Assembly (NCBI RefSeq): GCF_000367365.1
Contig: NZ_BARF01000042.1
Location: 124,001 to 188,000 of the forward strand
DNA from: Streptomyces prunicolor NBRC 13075
GTDB taxonomy: Bacteria > Actinomycetota > Actinomycetes > Streptomycetales > Streptomycetaceae
Reading direction: 5' to 3'
DNA: 64,000 nt
Positions 41,778-50,734 of the stretch are shown here, piece after piece (position 1 is the first letter of the stretch; every line of letters starts with the position of its first letter). Under the pieces are notes generated by a model. The model worked only from the letters and a program-made list of their open reading frames with translations, was not told the DNA's origin and made no database searches. A program made the position numbers and the translations under genes.

Positions 41778-43715
41778 ATGACCAACCCCGCGCCGCCGCG
41801 CAAGTCTCCCGACCAGCCCTGGCGTACCGAGGGCACCCCGGACGAGCCCCCGAAGCCGTCGCCGGGCGGGAAGAAGATGCGCGGCGGCTGGTGGAGCCTG
41901 ATCCTCACCGCACTGGTCGTGTACCTGGTCGCGAACCTGATCCTGTCGTTCTTCAACGAGGGCGACGAACCGACCATCTCGTACACGGAGTTCAGCAAGC
42001 AGGTCGACGCGGGCAACGTCACCAAGATCTACGCCAAGGGCAACGCGATCCAGGGCCAGCTCAAGAAGGGCCAGGACAACCCGGACGGCGACGGCAAGTA
42101 CACCAAGTTCGACACCGAGCGGCCGACCTTCGCGGACGACCAGCTCTGGGAGGACCTGACCAAGCACAACGTCACCGTCACGGCCGAACCCGTCGTGCAG
42201 CACCGAAGCTTTCTGGCCAATCTGCTGATCTCGCTGGCCCCGATGCTGCTCCTGGTCGTCCTGTGGCTCTTCATCGCGCGGCGGATGAGCTCGGGGCTCG
42301 GCGGCGCGGGCGGCATGCTCGGCCGCAAGGCCCCGCCCAAGCCGGTCGAGCTGGAGCCGGGCAAGCAGCGCACGACCTTCGAGGACGTGGCCGGCATCGA
42401 CGAGGTCGAGGGCGAGCTGAACGACGTCGTCGACTTCCTCAAGAACCCGGACGCGTACCGCAAGATGGGCGCCAAGATGCCCCGGGGCGTGCTGCTCTCG
42501 GGTCCGCCCGGCACCGGAAAGACGCTGCTCGCGCGGGCGGTCGCGGGGGAGGCCGGGGTGCCGTTCTTCTCGGCCTCGGCCTCCGAGTTCATCGAGATGA
42601 TCGTCGGTGTCGGTGCCTCACGCGTGCGTGAACTGTTCGCGGAGGCCCGCAAGGTGGCCCCCTCGATCATCTTCATCGACGAGATCGACACCATCGGCCG
42701 GGCCCGCGGCGGCGGCAGCGGCATGGGCGGTCACGACGAGCGCGAGCAGACCCTGAACCAGATCCTCACCGAGATGGACGGTTTCTCCGGCTCCGAGGGC
42801 GTCATCGTCATCGCCGCGACCAACCGCGCAGACGTCCTGGACCCGGCCCTCACCCGCCCCGGCCGCTTCGACCGCGTGGTCGTCGTCTCGCCGCCCGACC
42901 GGGGTGGCCGCGAGGCGATCCTGGAGATCCACACCCGCGAGATCCCGCTCGCGAAAGACGTGAACCTCGCCCAGGTCGCCCGCACGACCCCGGGCATGAC
43001 CGGCGCCGAACTCGCCAACCTCGCCAACGAGGCCGCCCTCCTCGCGGTCAAGCGCAAGCAGGACCAGGTCACCCAGTCCGACCTCTCCGAAGCCCTGGAG
43101 AAGGTCCAACTGGGCGCCGAACGCCCGCTGGTGATGCCCGAGGAGGAACGCCGCCGCACCGCCTACCACGAGAGCGGCCACGCCCTCCTGGGCATGCTCC
43201 AGCCCGGCGCCGACCCGGTCCGCAAGATCACCATCGTCCCGCGCGGAAGGGCACTCGGCGTCACGCTCTCGACGCCGGACGCGGACAAATACGCGTACAC
43301 CGAGGAGTACCTGCGTGGCCGCATCATCGGTGCCCTCGGCGGCATGGCCGCGGAACAGGTCGTCTACGGGGTGATCACCACCGGTGCCGAGAACGACCTC
43401 GAACAGGTCACCAACATCGCGCGCGGGATGGTCGCCCGCTGGGGCATGAGCGAACGCGTCGGCCGCCTCTCCGCCCTCCCCAGCGACGCCCAGCAGGCCT
43501 ACGGCCTCTCCGCCGCGCCGCAGACCCTGGACGTGATCGACGACGAGATGCGCCGCATCGTCGACGAGTGCTACGACGAGGCGATCCGTAAACTCGGCGA
43601 CCACCGCGGCCAGTTGGACTCCCTCGCGGCGGCCCTCCTGGAGAACGAGACCCTGGAGGAGACGGACGCGTACCGCATCGCGGGCGTCACGCGCCTCTTC
43701 AAGGAAGAGCCGTAG
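41778..43715 (+). CDS. ftsH: ATP-dependent zinc metalloprotease FtsH
   Basis: Membrane-anchored AAA protease that degrades misfolded membrane proteins and regulators. The protein has 645 residues. Membrane helices lie near 39-59 and 146-167 with an extracytoplasmic domain between. Walker A is GPPGTGKT, Walker B IIFIDEID, the second region of homology RPGRFDR, and the zinc site HESGH (464-468). The N-terminus is Pro-rich. The ATG has no Shine-Dalgarno; a CGTAAC stretch ends 8 nt upstream, so leaderless initiation is possible but weakly supported. Confidence 0.96.
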   Translation: MTNPAPPRKSPDQPWRTEGTPDEPPKPSPGGKKMRGGWWSLILTALVVYLVANLILSFFNEGDEPTISYTEFSKQVDAGNVTKIYAKGNAIQGQLKKGQDNPDGDGKYTKFDTERPTFADDQLWEDLTKHNVTVTAEPVVQHRSFLANLLISLAPMLLLVVLWLFIARRMSSGLGGAGGMLGRKAPPKPVELEPGKQRTTFEDVAGIDEVEGELNDVVDFLKNPDAYRKMGAKMPRGVLLSGPPGTGKTLLARAVAGEAGVPFFSASASEFIEMIVGVGASRVRELFAEARKVAPSIIFIDEIDTIGRARGGGSGMGGHDEREQTLNQILTEMDGFSGSEGVIVIAATNRADVLDPALTRPGRFDRVVVVSPPDRGGREAILEIHTREIPLAKDVNLAQVARTTPGMTGAELANLANEAALLAVKRKQDQVTQSDLSEALEKVQLGAERPLVMPEEERRRTAYHESGHALLGMLQPGADPVRKITIVPRGRALGVTLSTPDADKYAYTEEYLRGRIIGALGGMAAEQVVYGVITTGAENDLEQVTNIARGMVARWGMSERVGRLSALPSDAQQAYGLSAAPQTLDVIDDEMRRIVDECYDEAIRKLGDHRGQLDSLAAALLENETLEETDAYRIAGVTRLFKEEP

Positions 43716-43767
43716 TCATCCTCGGGTCGTACGCGCGCTGAGTCATCCTCAGGTCGTACGCGCGATC
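43714..43767. repeat. 27-bp tandem duplication across the convergent stop codons
   Basis: AGTCATCCTCGGGTCGTACG... at 43714-43740 and AGTCATCCTCAGGTCGTACG... at 43741-43767 match at 24 of 27 positions. The second copy encodes the last residues and stop of the minus-strand methyltransferase; the first overlaps the ftsH stop. Confidence 0.8.
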
Positions 43768-44606
43768 AGATACCGGAAGACGTTCGGCATCCACACCGTC
43801 CCGTCCGGCCGTCGATACGGATGCAATGCCTCCGCCAACTCCTTGTCCACCTGTGCCTGGTCCGTCGCGACGATCGCCGCGTCGAAGAGCCCCGTCGACA
43901 GCAGCCCCCGTAGGGCACTCTCGACATCGGCGTACCCGAAGGGGCACGCCACCCGGCCCGAGCCGTCCGGCCTGAGGCCCGCGCGGTGGGCGACCTCCTC
44001 CAGGTCGTCGCGCAGCACCGGGCGCGGGCTGCCCGTGCCGCGCAGCGGGTCCGCCAGCCTGGTGGCCACCCGCAGCACGGACGCGGTCGCACAGCGCTCC
44101 GGCGGACCCCAGCCCGTCAGCACCACGGGCGTCCCGCGCGCGGCGAGCGGGGTCGCGGCGCCGAGCACGTCGCCGAGTCCCTCCGAGTCGCCCGCGAGAC
44201 ACCCGATGGGCTCGAAGGCGGTCACCAGGGTGTACGCGGGCGTCTCCGCGCCGGCCGCGTCCCTGGGGGAGCCGTGGACGAGCCGGGTGTGCGCACGCGC
44301 GCGTGGGGACCAGGCGGTCGGCAACAGCCGCTCACGGGCGAGGGCCAGGCGCTCGGGGGAGAAGCGCTCGACACCGGTGACCGTCGCTCCTCTGGAGGCC
44401 GCCATCAGCAGGGCGAGCCCGGAACCGCAGCCGAGGCCGAGCAGCCGGGTGCCGGGTCCCACTTCCAGTCGCTCGTAGACCGCTTCGTAGAGCGGTACCA
44501 GCATCCGCTCCTGGATCTCGGACCAGTCACGCGCGCGTGCATCCAGGTCCACGCGGGGCACTGGCCCCGCGTGAGGCAGGTAGTGCCGCACGAGCGTAGG
44601 TGTCAT
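43749..44606 (-). CDS. SAM-dependent methyltransferase
   Basis: Protein of 285 residues with a class I Rossmann methyltransferase core. LLGLGCGSGLALL near residue 54 is motif I, followed by GVERFSPERLALAR (acidic residue binding the SAM ribose) and VHGSPRD. The C-terminal third has a short FGYADVESALRGLLSTG segment seen in polyketide-associated and small-molecule methyltransferases. The substrate is unknown. ATG 44606 is chosen from the MTPTLVRHYLP start; no strong ribosome site is seen. It converges with ftsH and is divergent from proS. Confidence 0.8.
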   Translation of the reverse strand: MTPTLVRHYLPHAGPVPRVDLDARARDWSEIQERMLVPLYEAVYERLEVGPGTRLLGLGCGSGLALLMAASRGATVTGVERFSPERLALARERLLPTAWSPRARAHTRLVHGSPRDAAGAETPAYTLVTAFEPIGCLAGDSEGLGDVLGAATPLAARGTPVVLTGWGPPERCATASVLRVATRLADPLRGTGSPRPVLRDDLEEVAHRAGLRPDGSGRVACPFGYADVESALRGLLSTGLFDAAIVATDQAQVDKELAEALHPYRRPDGTVWMPNVFRYLIARTT

Positions 44607-44804
44607 GGAAAGCGCCCCAATCCGCCGAGAGATGTGGCCGTGCCCGTTTCCGAGGCCCCCGTGATGTGCGCCCGCACTTCCCCCGTATGCCAGCAAACTC
44701 CGCACGCGCTACGGCGTCCAGGGGTTGTGGGGCCCGGCTTGTGGCTTCCCTGTGCGAGTGGCGAGAATTCACATGACGGCAACGTGGACCCGTACCATCG
44801 CGCC

Positions 44805-46220
44805 ATGGCCAAGGCACCCGTACTCACACCCCGGGCGGACGACTTCCCCCGCTGGTACCAGGATCTGATCAGCAAGGCCGAGCTGGCCGACAACGGCCCG
44901 GTGCGCGGCTCCATGGTGATCCGACCGTACGGGTACGGCATTTGGGAGCGGATGCAGGCCGAGATGGACGCCCGCATCAAGGAGACGGGTACCGAGAACG
45001 CGTACTTTCCGCTGCTGATCCCGCAGTCGTATCTCGCCCGCGAGGCCGACCACGTCGAGGGCTTCGCGCCCGAGCTGGCCGTGGTCACGCACGGCGGCGG
45101 CAAGGAGTTGGAGGAGCCCGCGGTCGTCCGGCCCACCTCCGAGATGATCATCAACGAGTACTTCTCGAAGTGGGTGCAGAGCTACCGTGACCTGCCCCTG
45201 CTGATCAACCAGTGGGCGAACGTGGTCCGTTGGGAACTTCGCCCCCGGCTCTTCCTCCGTACGAGCGAGTTCCTCTGGCAAGAGGGTCACACGGCGCACG
45301 CGACCTACGAGGAGGCGCGCGACTTCGCCGCGCACATCCACCGCCAGGTGTACGAGGACTTCATGGTCAACGTCCTCGCGATGGACGTCGTACCGGGCCG
45401 CAAGACGGTCAAGGAGCGGTTCGCGGGCGCGATCAACACCCTCACCCTCGAAGGGATGATGGGCGACGGCAAGGCGTTGCAGATGGCGACCAGTCACGAG
45501 CTGGGCCAGAACTTCGCCAAGGCCTTCAACACCCAGTACCTGTCCAAGGAGGGCAAGCAGGAACTGGTCTGGCAGACCTCCTGGGGCTCCACCACCCGCA
45601 TGATCGGCGCCCTGGTGATGATGCACGGCGACGACGACGGACTCCGGGTGCCGCCGCGGCTGGCGCAGATCCAGGTCGTCGTCCTCGCGATCAAGGGCGA
45701 CGAGGCGGTTCTGGCCAAGGTCCGCGAGCTCGGGGACCGGCTGAAGGCGGCGGGTGTCCGTGTGCGTGTCGACGACCGCACGGACGTGCCCTTCGGGCGC
45801 CGGGCCGTCGACTGGGAGCTCAAGGGCGTACCCGTACGGATCGAGATCGGGCCCCGTGACCTGGAGAACGGCACCGCGATGCTGGCCCGCCGGATCCCGG
45901 GAGGCAAGGAGCCGGTGGCGATCGACTCCCTCGTAGAGCTGCTTCCCGTCCTCCTTGAGGAGGACCAGGCGCTGCTGCTGAAGCAGTCCCGCGAGCGGCG
46001 CGAGTCCCGCACCTCCGAGGTGTCGACGATCGGGGAGGCCGTCGAGGCCGCCACCGCCGGCGGCTGGGCGCGTATCCCGTGGGCGACGCTCGGCGAAGAA
46101 GGCGAGGCCGAGCTGGCCGAGCACGCGGTGACCGTACGGTGTCTGGTCGCCGAGGACGGGTCGGTGCCGGACGACGACAAGGCGCCCGGTAACGTCGCGG
46201 TCGTCGCCCGCGCTTACTGA
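44805..46220 (+). CDS. proS: prolyl-tRNA synthetase, short (type 3, archaeal/eukaryotic-like) form
   Basis: Charges tRNA-Pro. The protein has 471 residues. Class II motif 2 is RTSEFLWQEGHTAH and motif 3 is GSTTRMIGALVM. It lacks the ~180-residue editing insertion of the standard bacterial enzyme and has the C-terminal extension of the short, archaeal-like type. ATG 44805 has no Shine-Dalgarno; TACCAT at 44793-44798 ends 6 nt upstream, so a leaderless mRNA is likely. A second, bacterial-type ProS commonly exists elsewhere in Streptomyces genomes. Confidence 0.93.
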   Translation: MAKAPVLTPRADDFPRWYQDLISKAELADNGPVRGSMVIRPYGYGIWERMQAEMDARIKETGTENAYFPLLIPQSYLAREADHVEGFAPELAVVTHGGGKELEEPAVVRPTSEMIINEYFSKWVQSYRDLPLLINQWANVVRWELRPRLFLRTSEFLWQEGHTAHATYEEARDFAAHIHRQVYEDFMVNVLAMDVVPGRKTVKERFAGAINTLTLEGMMGDGKALQMATSHELGQNFAKAFNTQYLSKEGKQELVWQTSWGSTTRMIGALVMMHGDDDGLRVPPRLAQIQVVVLAIKGDEAVLAKVRELGDRLKAAGVRVRVDDRTDVPFGRRAVDWELKGVPVRIEIGPRDLENGTAMLARRIPGGKEPVAIDSLVELLPVLLEEDQALLLKQSRERRESRTSEVSTIGEAVEAATAGGWARIPWATLGEEGEAELAEHAVTVRCLVAEDGSVPDDDKAPGNVAVVARAY

Positions 46221-46282
46221 AGCGGTGGGCTCCGGCGGGAGAGCGACCGAAACGACCCTTGCGCAACGGCGGACATCAGCTC

Positions 46283-46315
46283 ACCCGGCGCGCGGACAGC
46301 GTCTACGCGCCGGGT
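46283..46315 (+). terminator. hairpin after proS
   Basis: ACCCGGCGCG and CGCGCCGGGT pair over 10 bp around a 13-nt loop, 63 bp after the proS stop. No T tract. It is the only strong structure in the 260-bp gap before the SprT-like gene. Confidence 0.55.
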
Positions 46316-46480
46316 CGTACGTGGGCCTACGCACCACCTTGTGCTGAGCTGTGAAGCTTCTCCGCAGATCAGCGCACCCGCCCTCCTCCGGACGCATCAG
46401 CGGCAACTGACGGGTACGTGCAAATTATTTGGGATGCCCCGGAATCGGAACACAGGGGCACTCCGGCTCGTTGTCATTAC

Positions 46481-47077
46481 GTGAGCACGACACAGACACC
46501 ACCTGTTCTCGCCGCAGAGCTGGCAGAGGCGTGGGCCGATATTCAGCGGTACCACCCCGAACTGCCCGATCTGGCCGCGCCCGAGTCCCTGATCGGAGAG
46601 TCGTCGTCCGCCTGCGGACACGAGCTCTCCTTCGAGCGACTGCTCCATGAGGCAGTCCATGGCATCGCCGCTTCGCGCGGCGTGCGTGACACGTCCCGTG
46701 CCGGCCGCTACCACAACCGCAGATTCCTTGCGATCGCCGAGGAGCTGGGCCTGGACCACCCCGACGAACCGCATCCCAGCAGCGGCTTCTCGCTGGTCCA
46801 GCTCAACCCCGAGGCAAAGCGGCGCTACCGGCCCACCATCGAGCGCCTCCAGCGCGCGCTCAAGGCCCACACCGTCGCCACCTCGGCCGACACCTCCCGT
46901 ACGTTCCGCGGCCCGGCCGCCCGGCACGGCTCGTCCGGTGGCGGCGTCCGCGTCAAGGCGGTCTGCGACTGCGGTCGTAACGTACGGGTCGTCCCGTCGG
47001 TGCTGGCCCAGGCGCCGATCGTGTGCGGGGGCTGCGGCAAGCCCTTCCGCATCCCGGAGGTCGTGGGCGCGGCCTGA
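46481..47077 (+). CDS. SprT-like zinc-metallopeptidase-fold protein
   Basis: Protein of 198 residues. LLHEAVHGIA holds an HExxH zinc motif (H56, E57, H60), and RYHNRRFLAIAEELGL follows at 76-91, as in SprT-like peptidases where the downstream His or Glu completes the site. The C-terminal 50 residues form a zinc ribbon (CDCG and CGGCG). GTG at 46481 starts MSTTQTPPVL; the longer frame upstream lacks similarity. A DNA-protein crosslink or protein-quality role is inference from SprT/Spartan relatives. It is monocistronic, before rpsP. Confidence 0.7.
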   Translation: MSTTQTPPVLAAELAEAWADIQRYHPELPDLAAPESLIGESSSACGHELSFERLLHEAVHGIAASRGVRDTSRAGRYHNRRFLAIAEELGLDHPDEPHPSSGFSLVQLNPEAKRRYRPTIERLQRALKAHTVATSADTSRTFRGPAARHGSSGGGVRVKAVCDCGRNVRVVPSVLAQAPIVCGGCGKPFRIPEVVGAA

Positions 47078-47212
47078 GGACGCGGCTGCTCGTGGCAGCC
47101 GCATCCCGCAGGTCGGGTTGCGCACACCCGCGCCGGTCACCTCCCGGCGCCGGGTGTCGCTTCCGTATGGGCGGGGGCATCCTCCCCGGTCGGGCGGGCC
47201 GCCAGGGTGTGG

Positions 47213-47218
47213 CACAAT
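47213..47218 (+). promoter_or_regulatory. possible -10 of rpsP operon
   Basis: CACAAT sits in TGTGGCACAATGG, preceded by no clear -35. It would give a leader of about 130 nt before rpsP. Tentative. Confidence 0.3.
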
Positions 47219-47353
47219 GGCTAGCTGTACTCGACAGCCGCACAGGAACCCTCTCGCCTCCGGCTGACGCGTCCATCGGGCACTCGGGTACCGCAACCCC
47301 ACGCGGCCATCTCGCCGTGCCCAACCACGTCAAAACCAGGAGAACCCACTCCC

Positions 47354-47773
47354 GTGGCAGTCAAGATCAAGTTGAAGCGTCTGGGCAAGATCCGTTCGCC
47401 TCACTACCGCATCGTCGTCGCCGACTCCCGTACCCGCCGTGATGGCCGGGCCATCGAGGAGATCGGTCTGTACCACCCGGTGCAGAACCCCTCGCGCATC
47501 GAGGTCGACACGGACCGCGCGCAGTACTGGCTGAGTGTCGGCGCGCAGCCGACCGAGCCCGTGCTCGCCATCCTGAAGCTCACCGGCGACTGGCAGAAGT
47601 TCAAGGGCCTGCCGGCCCCGGCTCCGCTGCTCGTGGCCGAGCCGAAGGCCGCGCGCCCGGTGTTCGACGCCCTCGGTGGCGATGACTCGGGCAAGGGTGA
47701 GGCGATCACCCAGAAGAAGAAGGCCGACAAGAAGGACGAGGCTGCGGCCGAGTCCGAGTCGACCGAGGCCTGA
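47354..47773 (+). CDS. rpsP: 30S ribosomal protein S16
   Basis: Small-subunit assembly protein of 139 residues. AVKIKLKRLGKIRSPHYRIV and TRRDGRAIEEIGLYHP are the S16 signatures. The C-terminal 50 residues are an Ala/Lys/Glu extension common in actinomycetes. GTG 47354 opens the rpsP-khpA-rimM-trmD-rplS operon. Confidence 0.96.
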   Translation: MAVKIKLKRLGKIRSPHYRIVVADSRTRRDGRAIEEIGLYHPVQNPSRIEVDTDRAQYWLSVGAQPTEPVLAILKLTGDWQKFKGLPAPAPLLVAEPKAARPVFDALGGDDSGKGEAITQKKKADKKDEAAAESESTEA

Positions 47774-47775
47774 GC

Positions 47776-48015
47776 ATGCTCGAGGAGGCTCTCGAGCACC
47801 TCGTGAAGGGCATCGTGGACAACCCCGACGATGTGCAGGTCGCCTCGCGCGACCTGCGTCGTGGGCGCGTGCTGGAGGTCCGGGTGCACCCCGACGACCT
47901 CGGCAAGGTGATCGGTCGCAACGGCCGTACCGCTCGCGCTCTGCGCACCGTCGTGGGCGCCATCGGCGGCCGAGGTGTCCGCGTCGACCTTGTCGACGTG
48001 GACCACGTCCGCTGA
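47776..48015 (+). CDS. khpA: KH-domain RNA-binding protein (KhpA/YlqC type)
   Basis: Single KH domain of 79 residues. GKVIGRNGRTARALR carries the GxxG RNA-binding loop. KhpA lies between rpsP and rimM in many Gram-positive bacteria and is a regulator of cell elongation and small-RNA binding. ATG 47776 follows the rpsP stop by 2 bp. Confidence 0.9.
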   Translation: MLEEALEHLVKGIVDNPDDVQVASRDLRRGRVLEVRVHPDDLGKVIGRNGRTARALRTVVGAIGGRGVRVDLVDVDHVR

Positions 48016-48097
48016 CGTTTATCGCACACCGGCTCGGGCCGGGGAGGGCCTGCGGGCCGTCCCCGGCCCGTCGTCGTACTACAGGAGATCAAGCACA

Positions 48098-48658
48098 GTG
48101 CAGCTGGTAGTCGCTCGTATCGGCCGTGCCCACGGCATCAAGGGCGAGGTCACCGTCGAGGTACGCACCGACGAGCCGGAGCTCAGGCTCGCGCCCGGCG
48201 CCGTCCTGGCCACCGAACCCGCCTCCACCGGCCCCCTGACCATCGAGACGGGCCGCGTCCACAGCGGCCGCCTCATCCTCCGCTTCGAGGGCGTCAGCGA
48301 CCGCACCGGCGCCGAGGCCCTGCGCAACACCCTCCTGATCGCCGAGATCGACCCGGAGGAGCTGCCGGAGGAGGAGGACGAGTACTACGACCACCAGCTG
48401 ATGGACCTCGACGTCGTCACCAAGGACGGCGAGGAGGTCGGCCGGATCACCGAGATCTCGCACCTGCCCTCCCAGGACCTCTTCATCGTCGAGCGGCCCG
48501 ACGGCAGCGAGGTGATGATCCCGTTCGTCGAGTCGATCGTCATCGAGATCGACCTGGAGGAGCAGCGCGCGGTCATCGACCCGCCGCACGGCCTGATCGA
48601 CGACCAGGCGGAGATCGTGTCCTCCAAGGACGACTCTTCCGAGGACGCCGACGCATGA
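48098..48658 (+). CDS. rimM: 16S rRNA processing protein RimM
   Basis: Ribosome-maturation factor for the 30S head, binding S19. The protein has 186 residues. VARIGRAHGIKGEVTVEV begins the RimM domain and the PRC-barrel (YYDHQLMDLDVVTKDGEEVGRI) follows. ACAGGAG stands upstream of GTG 48098. Its stop overlaps the trmD start (ATGA). Confidence 0.94.
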   Translation: MQLVVARIGRAHGIKGEVTVEVRTDEPELRLAPGAVLATEPASTGPLTIETGRVHSGRLILRFEGVSDRTGAEALRNTLLIAEIDPEELPEEEDEYYDHQLMDLDVVTKDGEEVGRITEISHLPSQDLFIVERPDGSEVMIPFVESIVIEIDLEEQRAVIDPPHGLIDDQAEIVSSKDDSSEDADA

Positions 48659-49488
48659 GGCTCGACGTCGTCACGATCTTCCCCGAGTACCTCGAACCGC
48701 TGAACGTCTCCCTCGTCGGCAAGGCACGCGCGCGTGGACAGCTGAATGTGCACGTGCATGATCTGCGCTCCTGGACCTACGACCGCCACAACACGGTCGA
48801 CGACACCCCCTACGGCGGCGGCCCCGGCATGGTCATGAAGACCGAGCCCTGGGGCGACGCCCTGGACTCCGTCCTGGCCGACGGCTACGAGACGGGCTCC
48901 GGTGCGCCCGCGCTCATCGTGCCCACGCCCAGCGGCCGACCCTTCACCCAGGAACTCGCCGTGGAACTCTCCGAGCGCCCCTGGCTGGTCTTCACGCCCG
49001 CCCGGTACGAAGGCATCGACCGGCGGGTCATCGACGAGTACGCGACCCGGATGCCCGTCTACGAGGTGTCCATCGGCGACTATGTGCTCGCCGGCGGCGA
49101 GGCGGCCGTCCTGGTCGTCACGGAGGCTGTGGCACGGCTGCTGCCGGGTGTCCTGGGCAACGCCGAGTCGCACCGCGACGACTCCTTCGCGCCCGGGGCC
49201 ATGGCCAACCTCCTGGAGGGGCCGATCTACACCAAGCCGCCCCAGTGGCGCGGCCAGGGGATCCCGGACGTGCTGCTCAGCGGACACCACGGCAAGATCG
49301 CCCGCTGGCGGCGCGACGAGGCGCTCAAGCGCACGGCCGCTCACCGGCCCGACCTGATCGAGCGCTGCGAGCCCAAGACCTTCGACAAGAAGGACCGCGA
49401 GATGCTCTCGATCCTGGGCTGGTCACCGGACCCGGCGGGGGAGCCGTACGGCCGATTTTGGCGCAGGCCGGACGGCGTGGAAGAATAG
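48655..49488 (+). CDS. trmD: tRNA (guanine(37)-N(1))-methyltransferase
   Basis: SPOUT-class enzyme that makes m1G37 to prevent frameshifting. The protein has 277 residues. LDVVTIFPEYLEPL opens it. The knot residues are seen in YGGGPGMVMK, ARYEGIDRRV and SIGDYVLAGGE. Translationally coupled to rimM by a 4-bp overlap. Confidence 0.96.
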   Translation: MRLDVVTIFPEYLEPLNVSLVGKARARGQLNVHVHDLRSWTYDRHNTVDDTPYGGGPGMVMKTEPWGDALDSVLADGYETGSGAPALIVPTPSGRPFTQELAVELSERPWLVFTPARYEGIDRRVIDEYATRMPVYEVSIGDYVLAGGEAAVLVVTEAVARLLPGVLGNAESHRDDSFAPGAMANLLEGPIYTKPPQWRGQGIPDVLLSGHHGKIARWRRDEALKRTAAHRPDLIERCEPKTFDKKDREMLSILGWSPDPAGEPYGRFWRRPDGVEE

Positions 49489-49621
49489 GTCGCTGTTGTG
49501 CGTCGTCCGGCGTGCGCCCCTGCCACAGGGGGACATGACGCCCGCCCCGACACGGACAGCATCCTTCCCTTCACCTATCTCCCGTCGGTGACCTGTGGCA
49601 TCGATGAAGAAAGCAGACGAA

Positions 49622-49972
49622 ATGTCCCACCTGCTCGACATCGTCGACGGCGCCTCGCTGCGCACCGACATCCCGGCCTTCCGCCCGGGTGACACCGTCA
49701 ACGTCCACGTCCGCGTCATCGAGGGCAACCGCTCCCGTGTGCAGCAGTTCAAGGGCGTAGTCATCCGTCGCCAGGGCGCCGGTGTCCGCGAGACCTTCAC
49801 GGTCCGCAAGGTCTCGTTCTCCGTCGGCGTCGAGCGCACCTTCCCGGTGCACACCCCGATCGTCGAGAAGATCGAGCTCGTGACCCGTGGTGACGTCCGT
49901 CGCGCGAAGCTGTACTACCTCCGTGACCTGCGCGGCAAGGCCGCGAAGATCAAGGAGAAGCGCGACAACTGA
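49622..49972 (+). CDS. rplS: 50S ribosomal protein L19
   Basis: Large-subunit protein at the 30S interface, 116 residues. RPGDTVNVHVRVIEGNRSRV and RRAKLYYLRDLRGKAAKIKE are diagnostic. ATG 49622 gives the usual MSHLLD start; nine extra codons upstream are open but lack support. A 133-bp gap from trmD holds no gene. Confidence 0.96.
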   Translation: MSHLLDIVDGASLRTDIPAFRPGDTVNVHVRVIEGNRSRVQQFKGVVIRRQGAGVRETFTVRKVSFSVGVERTFPVHTPIVEKIELVTRGDVRRAKLYYLRDLRGKAAKIKEKRDN

Positions 49973-50017
49973 GCTTGATACGGGGTTCATATCGGGGCCG
50001 GATAGCATCTGGCTCCG

Positions 50018-50734
50018 ATGGACACCGAAGCACAGCACACGGAGCGCGACCGCTCCTCCCGCCCTTCCGACTCCGAGGCCACCTCGGACACCGAAGGGCC
50101 GGAGGACCGGTCGCGTTTCGCGTTGGTGTCGCGGGTCGCCGAGTGGCTGCCCGGCGGCCGGATCACCCTGACTGCCCTGGTCTGTCTGGTGTTTCTGCTG
50201 CTGCTCAACACCTTCTTGCTGCAGCCATTCCACATTCCTAGCGGATCCATGGAATCCGGATTGAGGATCGGCGACCGCGTTCTCGTAAATAAGTTGGCGT
50301 ACCGTTTTGGTGCTCATCCGCGGCGCGGCGACATCGTGGTGTTCGACGGAACCGGCTATTTCGGGGACGCCGACTACATCAAGCGCGTTGTGGGTGTGGG
50401 GGGAGACCACGTGGTCTGCTGCGACGAGAAGGGGAGGCTCCAGGTGAACGGGCGGTCGGTCGACGAGACGGCGTTCCTGTACCCCGGTGACGCTCCGTCC
50501 ACCGTGGCTTTCGACGTGGTCGTGCCCGACGGCACGCTGTTCGTCCTCGGTGACCACCGCGGCGACTCAAGTGACTCCCGGGACCACCTGGGCGACCCGG
50601 GCGGAGGCATGATTCCTGTTGGTGACGTCATCGGGCGAGCCGACTGGGTCGTCTGGCCCGCCGGGCACTGGACCCACCTCGTCCGACCCGGCGCCTACGC
50701 GCGCGTACCCGCCGCGGACGGCGCCCATGGGTAA
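50018..50734 (+). CDS. sipW: type I signal peptidase SipW
   Basis: Removes Sec signal peptides at the outer face of the membrane. The protein has 238 residues. One membrane helix (about 50-69) precedes the catalytic S77 (IPSGSM) and lysine K122 (YIKRVVGVGGD). It lacks a C-terminal membrane anchor, which distinguishes SipW from its three neighbours in S. lividans. ATG 50018 is used. First of four tandem signal peptidases. Confidence 0.9.
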   Translation: MDTEAQHTERDRSSRPSDSEATSDTEGPEDRSRFALVSRVAEWLPGGRITLTALVCLVFLLLLNTFLLQPFHIPSGSMESGLRIGDRVLVNKLAYRFGAHPRRGDIVVFDGTGYFGDADYIKRVVGVGGDHVVCCDEKGRLQVNGRSVDETAFLYPGDAPSTVAFDVVVPDGTLFVLGDHRGDSSDSRDHLGDPGGGMIPVGDVIGRADWVVWPAGHWTHLVRPGAYARVPAADGAHG

